In this document: one piece after another, positions 54,249 through 64,000 of the stretch
Layout: each line of letters begins with the position of its first letter
Position numbering within the stretch: the stretch's first letter is position 1
Assembly: GCA_030180135.1 (NCBI GenBank)
Contig: CM058231.1
Location: 28,585,034 to 28,649,033, forward strand
Origin: Orychophragmus violaceus
Lineage: Eukaryota; Streptophyta; Magnoliopsida; Brassicales; Brassicaceae
Length of the DNA stretch: 64,000 nucleotides
Direction of reading: 5' to 3'
Position numbers and translations under genes: made by a program
Notes under the pieces: model-generated
What the model saw: the letters and a program-made list of their open reading frames with translations, nothing else
Told to the model about the DNA's origin: nothing
Databases searched by the model: none

Positions 54249-55444
54249 AAATGATAAGGGAATTCAACGTCTTTCACTAATTACTTGTTAATTTACACAC
54301 ACCATGGAAAGTTCTTCGACGTCGACTAGAAATTTCTCTCATCGATGTCGGAATTAACATTGACGGTGAATCTGTGAACACGACAAAGAAGACACACACA
54401 AATTATATATTTTGAAAGTACTTCCATATATAGAAGAAAATAGTAGTATTTGTTTTACTTTGTTTTAGGTTTCAGAATACAGTGAAATCCAATATAACTG
54501 AATTCTAACAAAATCCAGTGAATATTGAATTTAATGGATTTCAAACTACAACCAACAAATACATAATTGAATAACAGTGTATTTCACTCTGAATTTAAAA
54601 TACATCAAATTTCACTAAATTACAGTATTCAATAACACCTATGTAGTATTTGTTTTAGTCTTGATTTAGGTTTCATAATACAACAAAATTCAATATAATA
54701 GAATTCTAGCAAAACCCAGTGGTTATTGAATAACATGTATATTGAATAACTATGTATTTCACTCTAAATTTAAAATGCATCAAATTCCATTCAATTAACG
54801 TATTCAAAAACATCTCCTAAGTTTTAACTACCTAAGTTTAAGACGCTTTTTAAACTTCTTTGTGAGGTATTTATGCATCTGTTTTTCACCATCGATTCAA
54901 CTTTTGATTTCTTCTAACTTTTCTCGGCCTTTCAACCTGTAATGATTTATGAAGCATGAAGTAATAATTTGAGTGTGAAATAGAGAAGACAATAAGAAGA
55001 AGCGTCGTTGTGTTGTGAACAAAGTATAGAGAGATAAAGAAGATTCTAGAAGATATCAATTCTAGAATCTTCTTTATTTCTCTATACAAAGTGCTTGTGT
55101 TTCGTCCCCGTCCTCTTTCTCCGTGCCGACGACTCTGGTTTTCCGGTGACCAAAAACCATTGTCTCCTCTGAGTAGAGGTGGTGGTAAAAATTCGTTTTC
55201 TCTTCCTTGTGTGAAAGGAAGGCGTGAGCAGCCGTGGTACGTATTTTCTCCATGTTTTCTTTAACCTGATGACGATCACTCAAACCCCTCTGCCGTCTTT
55301 GCTTTCTCTGTTTCGGGGATCCTCATCTCATACCATCTTCTGGTCTGGTCTGCTGGCTGCTTTTCCTTCACCTCCTTGATTCGCTTGCCAATATGATGAG
55401 TTACCATTAGAGAACAAAGCACAATTTGTCAAGAATAACTGATG

Positions 55445-55811
55445 GGCATATGGCCCAATACCACCCGTCCCCAAGGTGGAGTGTGAAGATTACAAACACC
55501 TAACTTGAGAAGAAATGCTTCAACTCTTTGCGACCAAGAGCCTTTGTCATAATATCAGCCAATTGGTTGTTGGTGGAAACATGTTGTTGCAATAACACCT
55601 CTAAGGATCTCGTCACGAATGAAATGGCAGTCCATGCCAACGTGTTTGGTGCAAGCATGGAACACCAGATTTTCTGCGAGGCTGATAGCTAACTTACTGT
55701 CGGAGTGTACGATGATCGGTTGATTACAGTCAATACCCAATGCCCGAAAAAGCTGCCGCAACCACATAATCTTGCTGATTGTATCCGACATTTCCCTGTA
55801 TTCGGCTTCAG
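55445..55811 (-). pseudogene. copia-3 RNase H fragment (copy 3)
   Basis: AEAEYREMSDTISKIMWLRQ, IIVHSDSKLAISLAENLVFH and GMDCHFIRDEILRG: the same frame as copy 1, with Val to Ile and Ile to Arg changes. Confidence 0.82.
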
Positions 55812-55920
55812 CTGAGGAGCATTAAACATCATCATGATTCTGCATTTTTCAGGACAGAGGTGAGCCAGCAAGTTAGATGAACCAACCAGTAAAAGAACGG
55901 CGTGTGATAGGGCAGGCGCC

Positions 55921-56745
55921 CTAGTCAGAGTCGCACCAATCCAAGAGTGTCAGGTCTGGAGTGGCAAAAAGAAGTATTCCCTGACCGGGACTGTGTTTGA
56001 GGTACTGGATCACACGCGGAGCAGCAGTCCAATGAGTTGTTCTTGGTGTGCTCATGAACTGAGAGAGGATATGAATCACAAAGGATAACTCATGTCGAGT
56101 GGTGCTCAGATAAATGAGCTTTCCGACAAGCCTCCGATAAGAGGTTGGATTCGGTAGCAGCGGACTGTCATCGAGCGCGAGCATGTGATTTTGTTCCAAT
56201 GGAAAAGAGACTGGCTTGACCCCGAGAAGCCTTGTTTCTGAAATCAGATCGAGAACATATTTCCGCTGACATAAATAGATTCCAGATGGGTTACGAGGAA
56301 CTTCGATGCCCAAAAAATAGTGCAAGATCCCTAAATATTTCATGTGAAAGCAATTTCTCAAGTAGAGCTTGAAGTCGTTGATAGCAGAAACTGTACTGCC
56401 GAAGATAATAAGGTCATCGACATACACCAAGACATGCAGTCTTAGATCCGCTGTCGTAAGCGTGAATAGAGAGTAATCAGACTCGCTTTGCGCGAATCCG
56501 TACTTTGTCAAACCATTAACTAATTTCGCATACCAGCAACGCGGAGCTTGTTTGAGGCCGTATAGTGATTTGCAAACTCCACATACCTTTGTCTTGTCGT
56601 GTGTGCGAAAACCCGCAGGAAATTGCATATAAACTTCTTCGTTGAGATCACCATGGAGAAATGCGTTGTGGACGTCCATTTGGTGAATTTCCCAGCCACA
56701 CGAGGCTGCCTTTTCTAGATTGTCTCTAGACCATCTAGTCTCCAT
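55921..56745 (-). pseudogene. copia-3 reverse transcriptase fragment (copy 3)
   Basis: 274-codon frame as in copy 1, with MSTPRTTHW where copy 1 has MGTPRTTHW. The YVDD site is intact. Confidence 0.9.
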
Positions 56746-56967
56746 AGCCTCATCCCAAGATCCTTATTTTATCTTAGTTGTCTTCTTGCTTAGTGTCTTA
56801 TTTGTTTCTTGTTTGCTTTATTTCCTTTCTAGATTGTTTAGGTTGTTAGATAAACCCCTTTTTATTTGATTTGCTTAGCTTGAGTAGTTTCTTGCATTCT
56901 TGATTGGTTGTTTTTCTTGCCTCCCTGGATTGATACCTTAAGTACTATAATGACACGAGTAGACTTG

Positions 56968-57527
56968 AGGAATTGAGATAGAACCTACAAAAAGTCTATC
57001 ATCACATAGATAACCCAAAACCTTGATATGATTCAAAAGAGGTGGAAGTTTGTAGATGTCTTCGAATGGAGTTCGACCATCTAATAACGGTGTAGGAGTC
57101 ATGTTTATCAAGTATCCAGCAGCGAGTGTGCAATAACCCCAAAATTCTACTGGAAGATTGGCTTGAAAACAAAGAGCTCAAGCAACGTAAGGATGTGTCG
57201 ATGTTTCCGTTCTACTCGACCATTTTGTTGAGGAGTACCGACACACGATGTTTTATGAATTATGCCTTTCTCGGCAAAGAAATCCGACAAGTAAATAAAT
57301 TCGGAGCCGTTGTCACTTCTTATTACTTTGACTTGAGTCGAGAACTAGCTTTCGACAAGTGCAAGAAAATTTCGCAGATGGCGTGGTGCATCTGTTTTGG
57401 ATGGAAGAAGATAGATCCGCACAACTCTAGAGTAGTCATCGAGGATAGTGAGGAAATATCGTGATCCACATAGAGCTGTAGTCCTCTATGGACCCCAAAG
57501 ATCACAATGAATCAATTCAAAAGCAAA
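56968..57527 (-). pseudogene. copia-3 integrase fragment (copy 3)
   Basis: Like copy 2, with the extra T relative to copy 1. Core landmarks are readable but frame-broken. Confidence 0.8.
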
Positions 57528-57618
57528 ACTCGTCTTATTGATACTCAAAGAAAAAGAATCTCTTTTTTGTTTAGCACGAATACAAAATCGCACTTCTTTG
57601 AATAAAAAACACCACTAC

Positions 57619-58125
57619 TTAAATCTGAAAACTCCAAAAACGACAAAGCCTTAGACGAGGGATGTCCCATCCTTTGATGACACATCTATAGCGACTGAGA
57701 TGATGTATGTGTCCATTTTTTGTTTCACCTGGTCCAATCAACATCCATGTAATGCGATCCTGAATAATGCAAAGTCTGTCAGAAATCTGAAATATGCAGC
57801 GTCTATCTCTAGTCAACTGCGACACCAAGATAAGGTGACACTGAAGAACATCAACAAAGAAAACTCCCCGGAGACTCAGATTTGAGCCTAGATACACAGG
57901 GACATGATTAGTTGCCGTTGTAAACCTTCCATCAGGAAGTATTATTAACATCAGAGCCATATCATACACATCAATAAAAAAATCGAGAGAATGTGTCATG
58001 TGGTTAGAGGCCCCTGTATCGATTATATAAGACTCAAGGAAATACTTACCAGCAGGTTGATGAGATGGGGTAGACTTTCGTTCCTCCAGCATATGAACCA
58101 AATTTTTCCACTGAGAATCACTCAA
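57619..58125 (-). pseudogene. copia-3 protease/pre-integrase fragment (copy 3)
   Basis: 168-codon frame with DTGASNHMTHS. Near the C-terminus it reads RCVIKGW where copies 1 and 2 read RCGIKGW. Confidence 0.85.
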
Positions 58126-58238
58126 TCCACTTATACCAATGCGATCGGCATCAGTCAGAGGCGATGTACCAGCCGTCAGTGCATGACCAGAAACAACACC
58201 TCTTGTATGAGCCGAGACATGACGAGAGGCGTGTGTTG

Positions 58239-58750
58239 TGATAGATTCAAATTATATCCCTATTCTACAGCAAGTGCACAGTTATGCGAATGTAGTACTC
58301 AAGGTATCGTATCCACAAGAACTCAAGTTTCACACGGCAAATTATATATTCTTCAGTTAAGCTAAGCCAACCAAGAGAAAGCAGTAAACAGATACAAGTA
58401 AACTAAAGAGTGTTTTCAATGGGAGAAAGGCGTTAGACTTAGGAAGTTATCGGGAATTATACAATGCTAGACACTTAACTAACCGGATTCAGATTAAGCT
58501 CGAGTTCAAGAACTAGAAACACAATGCTAAACAATCCAACTTTCGCTGAGATTGTTTCTATATCTAGAAACCGAGCGATCCAAATCTCTTTGTGATTCTA
58601 GAGTTCTAAACAAGCATTAAGTACAGGTTCTTCGGTTCACAATTCTTTTAAACCAAATCTCTTTGTATCTAGTCAAATTGCTCACACTAAGTTTATTCAG
58701 ATTATAACTCACACTCTTGTGCTAAGTTAATTATCTCAGATCTAAATATG
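58239..58750 (-). repeat. TR-GAG-2 3' LTR, truncated (native copy)
   Basis: It starts TGATAGATTCAAATTATATC. It loses similarity to the TR-GAG LTR near 58740 and jumps to the internal region equivalent to about 21300 of TR-GAG-1, a deletion of about 1 kb that removed LTR end and polypurine tract. Confidence 0.7.
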
Positions 58751-59820
58751 TATACCATTAGGTGCCGTCTCACAGAGGGATTATCGATCAGAGGATACAT
58801 GGACTCAACTCAGTCAGTATTGACCACCAAACTGTCGGTTTCTGGTTTCTTTCTTTTCCCTTTCTCCCTTAGCAACTGATTTTTCCCCACTGGGTATCAT
58901 TTTATTTTTTCTATCAGTGCTCTTCCCTTTTTATTCGGGGTGTAACTTTGGACATGTTTCCATGGATGCACAGGAGGTAATAGGGGTCTCTACCACTCCC
59001 GTTACCACTTCGAAGCTACTAGCTTATCCTTAGTTTTAATCTCTTTTTTTTTTACTTTCAAAGGAGGGGAAATTCAGGAACCATACTTAGACAGGATCAT
59101 AGGCTGTATCAACACATCAGAGGAATCCGATCCAAAGATATCAAGCCCCTAAGTGAAAAATAAATCAGGGTTAAAGGTGAAGTTAGTGATGGATCCTCTG
59201 AATACCTGGTTTGATATGGGTGTCCTTGGTAAGTTGATCCCTTTGGGGTTTTCTAATAGTCATAGAGCTACTGCAAGTCCATCCAATGGTCACTTAGTTC
59301 CTGTTCCAGCGAAAAATTTCCTCGAAAAATCATAGTTTCATACACATTTTGACTCAATAAAACCATTTTGAAAACAAGTGAAAACAAGGGACTGACTCTA
59401 AGAAAACAAAACACAATGTCAGTAACCACCTCCCCCACACTTAGACTGCACTGTCCGCAGTTCAATCGAAGCTTGGGTTCGGAAGAAATAAATCTGGAAC
59501 CATAGAGTTTTTGAGTTAAAAATCCGAACCTGAACACGACCGATGTCGACCGACACTAAGCTTAGTGTCGCCCGACATCAGGGTCGTGTGATCATACGCA
59601 GGATGTTCAAATCGGCCGTGGTTAAGTTCATGAGTTAGCACTCAATTCCTCACCTGTTAGCTGCGTTAAATCACTCAAAATCACATCAAAAACAACAGTG
59701 GTGATGCATAAACTCAAATAGTCACAGTTCCAAATAGACCGGACTAACAGACTAACTCAAAAGAAACATCAAAATGATTCAAGAGAAAGGAAAAATAAAA
59801 ATAAACGCAGAATCAGCAGC
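58751..59820 (-). other. TR-GAG-2 3' internal non-coding region
   Basis: It parallels 21300-22040 of TR-GAG-1: shared TTTTTCCCCACTGGGTATCA near 58880 and CCTCCCCCACACTTA near 59429. At 59540-59585 a cluster of GTCGACCGACACT motifs replaces the CGATCG cluster of TR-GAG-1. No gene. Confidence 0.7.
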
Positions 59821-59899
59821 AAGTGTCTAGAAGACTGGAGAGTCTCCATCATCCATCTCCTCGGAGTCAGCAGCCTCCTCTATCTCCTCCCCCTCTGAG

Positions 59900-61380
59900 C
59901 TCACATGGGCAGGAGCTTGCGTTGGTTCGCGACGTCGTGGCTGCGGGTGGTGAACGCGCTATGAGCGTTGACAAGACATGCTGTGAACCTTCTTCCAAAT
60001 TCCCTTGAGGACACATGCTGCCCACTTCTGAAATTGCCCTGGTGGCATGTCTTCTGCTGGTCCTGGAAGCTCAGGAAACCCATAGGTCTCATCTGGATCA
60101 TCAGCATGGACAGCCTCATGCTCAGCAGCAGAGGCAGCAGCTCTAGAAGAAGCTCCTCAAAGTACAATAGAGCGACGTGGAACTGCCCTACAAATCTCCA
60201 CATTGGGCTGAAAAGAGAGTGAGTGAGGCTCATCTATGATGCCTGTAAGCTCAGTCGTTGGAAGGGGAAAGAGACGCTCAACACCAGATGTATCCGTGAA
60301 GCGCCACAAGAACTGTCTCCCACTAACATCTCCCTTGATCCACTGCATGCTCTTCAGGTGTGCAAAGTCCATCGTGGACTTTTTGGTGCATATAGACATA
60401 TGACTCCTGTCAATCTGAAAGTGGTGAAAAATAGGAGTTAGCAGACTCCCAAAAGACTCTTTCTTTGTCGCATTTCCACTGAATGCTCTTGTCTTGAGAT
60501 CCTCTAGATGATGGGCAAAGACAGCTCCCATGTTCACATCAGCCACTAAACGAGCATCCTAATACACACTCTCGTCAATAATGTCGCCAATCCACAAATA
60601 CAGCAGCAGAAGCTCAGCAATCCTCATCATTCCTGGATCCATCTTGCACAGGATCGTGTTGGCGAACAGACGGACAAGGTATCACAAGACCGGATGTCGC
60701 ACTGCAGACTATCGAGTGGTCTGAGAGTCATAAACTCCATTACCAAAATGCTCCCAAAATATTTGCACATCGAGCCACTGCTCAGGCAGGTTTACGCGCT
60801 CCCTGTTCCGGTTGAATGAGTAGATGTCACACAGCTCAGGGATAGAAATCATGTACCTCACACCCTTAGCCATGAAAGTCAACGTCCCTTCAAAAGCCTT
60901 TCTCACCACTTCGTTAGTGTAGTACACTCGGACGGTCGCCATGAACTTTCTAACCAGCTCCTCATTCATATCATAGTACTTGGTAAAGATGGTACCCAAG
61001 CCTATTATCCTCAGAATGCGCATGACGTCTGATCTGATCTTTAGCTTCTTCATCGTGGTTGTACAAGCGATCCATGTGGGCAGGAGATCAATGCCACACC
61101 AAGCGTTGTAAAACAGGGAGTCATAGTTATCCCACTGCTCCGAGATCGGTCTGTGGGTGCAAGCGGTTGTCTTAGACTCTATCGCAGGATCGTTTGCGAA
61201 GCATGTGAGCTTGAACTTTGTTCTCTCCATCCTTGGCCAAGGCGATCTGATCTGTGCATTACGGGCATTAGAACCGGCCGTGTCATCCTACTGCGAGGCT
61301 GAGCCAGAAGCAGCGATGGCAGAGGCTCTTCATGGGCGCTTTCCGGGGTTCAGACAAGGCTCCATCTGCAAGACAACAAA
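59900..61380 (-). pseudogene. Athila ORF1-like protein, disrupted
   Basis: Minus-strand frame 61230-60709 (MERTKFKLTCFANDPAIESK..., with RSDVMRILRIIGLGTIFTKY, TLTFMAKGVRYMISIPELCD and IYSFNR) continues in the same phase after stops as DPGMMRIAELLLLYLWIGDI and then at 60546-60157 (MADVNMGAVFAHHLEDLKTR). This resembles the Arabidopsis retrotransposon ORF-1 family (PF03078) of Athila elements, function unknown. It lies 3' of gag-protease, in the place where pol/env would be. TR-GAG-1 has no such ORF. At least two stops break it. Confidence 0.65.
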
Positions 61381-62032
61381 CGAGCAGTCGAAAAGAATGA
61401 GACTCAAACACATCAAAATTTCAAATCCACAATATCATTCAATTGAGCCTAGACAATCATCCACAATACTCAAATCAACCATATTCCATAACCAATACGT
61501 CCTAGATACCAATAGATCGATCAAAAATCCAAGATTTCTTCCTTTGAACAAGAAATGAAAATTGGAGATTCAGAGTCAGACCTTCGCAAATCGATTAAAT
61601 GGATACTAGAAATGGATAGAGCACGGAAAAAAGTGGAATGGAGCTTTGAATCGTCGAAAACGGTGAAGAAACAAAGGAGATGGCAATTTTTGGAGGATTC
61701 TCGGCGAGAAGAGAAATGAAGAAGATGATATCGGGTCGAGGGTTTTAAGAAAACTTACCTCGATTGTATCAGTGTCGACATTCGCTTGTGTTACCCAAAC
61801 CGACTCTTTGAATCGACTGAGGTCGACTCGTCCGTGCTCGAAACTTCTTCGAAATCGATGTCGACCGACACTGATCTTTCACTGCTACTGATCCTACGGG
61901 ACTTGACACAAAAACACCAAAAACAAAAGAAATCAAAATGCAAGACCAAAAATCCTAGTATATACAACTTACCAGCGGGTTGCCTCCCACTCAGCGCTTG
62001 TTTTAAGTCATTAGCTTGACTTTGTTGGGAGA
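61381..62032 (-). other. TR-GAG-2 spacer between gag-protease and ORF1 relic
   Basis: No supported coding. At 61770-61890 there are GTCGACATT / GTCGACCGACACT motifs. The border with gag-protease repeats the GGTTGCCTCCCACxCAGCGC sequence that also follows the TR-GAG-1 gag stop (22333). Confidence 0.6.
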
Positions 62033-64000
62033 TTAGACTCCCGGTGGTTTCGACAGAGGCTGTGAGTGCCTCTGCGAAAGTCTCTTCATCCATGGAGGAT
62101 AGTAAGCAGTGTCATCGTGAGATCGTCCAAGGAAAGAAGGAATGAGATGTTCTCCTGCATTCATAGCAATTAAGTTAGTAGAACTGAGTTGTGAAGATGC
62201 ATACCTTTGCTTTTGTGGAGTCTTGACGTTTGGAGCTTTCTGCTTATCAGCAGTTGCAAGTTCTGAAGATGTTAGAGTGGAATCTTGAGAAACCACCATC
62301 TTCTTCTCTCCAAGATCAGAATCTGAAACCGCACTAGTCTCAACTTCTTGCTCCATCTCAATGCTAAAGGCTTGACCGTCAATCGCAAGCCTTCGCAGCT
62401 TATCCATCTTGAAGTGTAGAGGCTCATCTCCCAGGTGGAGATCAATCAGATTATGCCTCACATCGATCCTCGCTCCATCAGCAGCTAAAAAGGGTCTTCT
62501 CAGTATCAGAGGATCATCCGGTTTACTATCGTACCTCAGCACCACAAAGTCAGTTGAGACTAAGTAATTCTCAACTCTAACAGGGACATCCTCAAAAAAT
62601 CCTTCTGGAATCCTCCTTGAATGATCAGCTAGGATTATAGAGATCCTAGTGGGTGAAAAAACTGTCATTCCCAATCTCTCTGCCACAGAGTATGGCATGA
62701 GATTTCCAGCAGCTCCTAAATCACATAAGGAGCGCTCAAAGCTATCCTCGAAGATAGAACAATCCAACAAAAATACACCAGTATCCGGTAGCTTCTTAGG
62801 GATCTGATTAAACAACACGTCATTGACTCGCTTAGGAAGCACTATTACCCATTCTTTCAAATCCTCGTCCATGGGCATCATCTTCTCCATGTATCTCTGT
62901 AGACAAGGATGATAGGGCAAAACATCAGCTTGTGGATCCTCTTTAAACTCCTTATCCATTACCTCCAGGTGTCTGGCTTTATCAAGCTCTTGTCTAGACT
63001 TCACAACCACCCTAGGGAAAGGTATTGAGGGTTTGTAGACCTTCTCTTCAGCAATGCTACAAGATGTTGGTGAAATTGGATCTTCTCGCCCAGAGTGTCG
63101 ACCGACGTTGGATTGATGTTGGTCGACATTAGCCAATCTTCCATCGATGTCGGCCCCAAAATCGATCATGGTCAATTTCCGTTCGTCGTGAGAACTCGAA
63201 ATCACTGTTGAAGATGGGTGTCGGCCGACGTCAAGAGCAGTGTCGGTGGACGTTGAGGTTTCAGCTTCGGATTTTTGACCATCAGTAACAAATTCAGCTG
63301 TCTTAACCTCAAATCCTTCTTCTTGATCCATCCCATCCTCAACCTGAACTGACCAAGCGTTTATGTGGGTGTTCTGAACATTTTTCCCCTTAACTGAGCT
63401 TGAAATCTTGTTCACTTGTGTATCCAGCTGCTTCATATGTGTGTTCAAAGACTCAAACTTTCCATTCAGCTCAAAGTAGACAACATCTAACTTCTTGTTG
63501 AAATCCACAACAGTCTTTGTCTGACCCTCCAGCAACTGCCCCATCATAGCTTCCAGCTTACTCTCATGAGCACTAGTAGCAGCAGGTGTCTGATATGAAG
63601 ATGATCCATAGGTCCTCTAGTAAGAGTTTTTCTTCTGAAAAGGCTTCTGGTAACCAGCATTCTGACCATATCCAGAAGAGTTCTGATTGCTTGTGAAAGC
63701 ACTCTTCTGTCCACCAGTAAAGAACTTGTTGCTTTGCTGATTTCAAAACCTGTTTCCCTGAAATCCAGAGCCACCAATGTAGTTCACATCTTCTTCTGTG
63801 TAGCCTTCTTCAGGTCCAAACTCTTCAACATCTTGAGCGAAATGGACATGCTTCGTGCTAGTCAACAAGCTGTGAACAGTATCCAGCTTGTTCTTCATCT
63901 CAGCTATCTGCAGATGATCAACTTTTCCACCAGACTCTTTCCTTCTCTGATCAGCAGTCTTAGTATTGTTGCTGCTCACCAAGTTCTCAATCAATATCCT
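62033..64000 (-). pseudogene. TR-GAG-2 gag-protease, two in-frame stops, cut by window end
   Basis: The frame is continuous in phase from 63994 to the stop at 62033 but interrupted by TGA at 63743-63745 (GNRF then stop then NQQSNKF) and by TAG near 63617. It parallels TR-GAG-1: ENLVSSNN..., VHFAQDVE, EEDVNYIGGSGFQGNRF, the coiled-coil linker, the protease motif CDLGAAGNLMPYSVAERLGM, and the C-terminal PPWMKRLSQRHSQPLSKPPG. The LLLGRPFL stretch of TR-GAG-1 is LILRRPFL here, with a conserved Gly changed to Arg. The capsid domain lies outside the window. Confidence 0.9.

Larger units (their letters stand above)
54249..58804. repeat. amplified block, copy 3 (4556 bp)
   Basis: Direct repeat of copies 1 and 2. 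It ends CATGGAC, but here the sequence runs on as TCAACTCAGTCAG into the internal region of TR-GAG-2, so this copy has the native right flank. Relics: RNase H 55445-55811, reverse transcriptase 55921-56745, integrase 56968-57527, protease 57619-58125, LTR from 58239. Confidence 0.95.
58239..64000 (-). mobile_element. TR-GAG-2: Athila-like non-autonomous gypsy element (cut by window end)
   Basis: Minus strand. From the window end leftwards: gag-protease (64000-62033), Athila ORF1-like relic (61380-59900), a 3' internal region similar to TR-GAG-1 (59460-58740), and a truncated 3' LTR (from 58239). It inserted into copia-3. No reverse transcriptase or integrase is seen. Unlike TR-GAG-1 it carries in-frame stops and is older. 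Its 5' LTR lies beyond the window. Confidence 0.85.

Noticed and set aside
59823..60441. Plus-strand frames in TR-GAG-2
   Set aside because: Antisense to the Athila ORF1-like relic.

Overview
The window is plant nuclear DNA, almost certainly from a Brassicaceae genome, in a transposon-rich (probably pericentromeric) block. The evidence is GT-AG introns, Ty1/copia and Ty3/gypsy elements, Athila-type gag-protease and Athila ORF1-like coding, CACTA (En/Spm) elements, and captured pieces of ordinary plant genes that look Arabidopsis-like. I see no convincing intact host gene, no rRNA or tRNA gene, and no CRISPR array.

Layout. 1-6929 is a copia element (copia-1) with its 5' LTR cut by the window edge. 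It sits in the 5' end of a minus-strand gene fragment (6930-7199). 7200-10461 holds unidentified leader-like sequence, one orphan CACTA terminus (9774) and a telomere-like minisatellite. 10462-19818 is a CACTA-type element (element A, TSD GTT) with a second one (element B, 10891-14791, TSD TTC) nested inside. Neither shows transposase. Both carry gene fragments: A has shikimate-kinase-like SKL1, a DUF223/RPA-like OB-fold gene, PP6/FyPP-type phosphatase and phosphofructokinase; B has cytochrome c, an LRR receptor kinase ectodomain and an ARF B3 domain. 19824-26480 is a complete, young, non-autonomous gypsy element on the minus strand (TR-GAG type: gag-protease only, LTRs 1216 bp, TSD GTTTT).

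26481-36355 is older debris: a CACTA terminus, gypsy LTR pieces, two related proline-rich minus-strand ORFs, a PIF/Harbinger relic, a gypsy LTR with decayed gag, a 27-bp and a 64-bp tandem repeat, and a 5'-truncated copia-2. 36356-44362 is a full-length CACTA element (TSD AAA) inside the copia-2 3' LTR. It encodes a TnpD-like transposase, broken by one in-frame TAG and one frameshift, and an apparently intact TnpA-like protein.

44363-58804 is the most unusual part. A block of about 4556 bp (end of the copia-2 LTR, a MITE-like AT-rich stretch, a decayed minus-strand copia-3, and a fragment of a gypsy LTR) occurs three times in direct orientation. The copies are separated by hairpin spacers built from inverted copies of the CACTA right end. 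The third copy runs on into a second, older TR-GAG/Athila-like element (58239 to beyond 64000, minus strand) with an Athila ORF1-like relic and a gag-protease ORF holding two in-frame stops.

The genes do not form a pathway. The logic of the window is nested insertion, gene-fragment capture by CACTA elements, and local segmental amplification anchored at a CACTA terminus.
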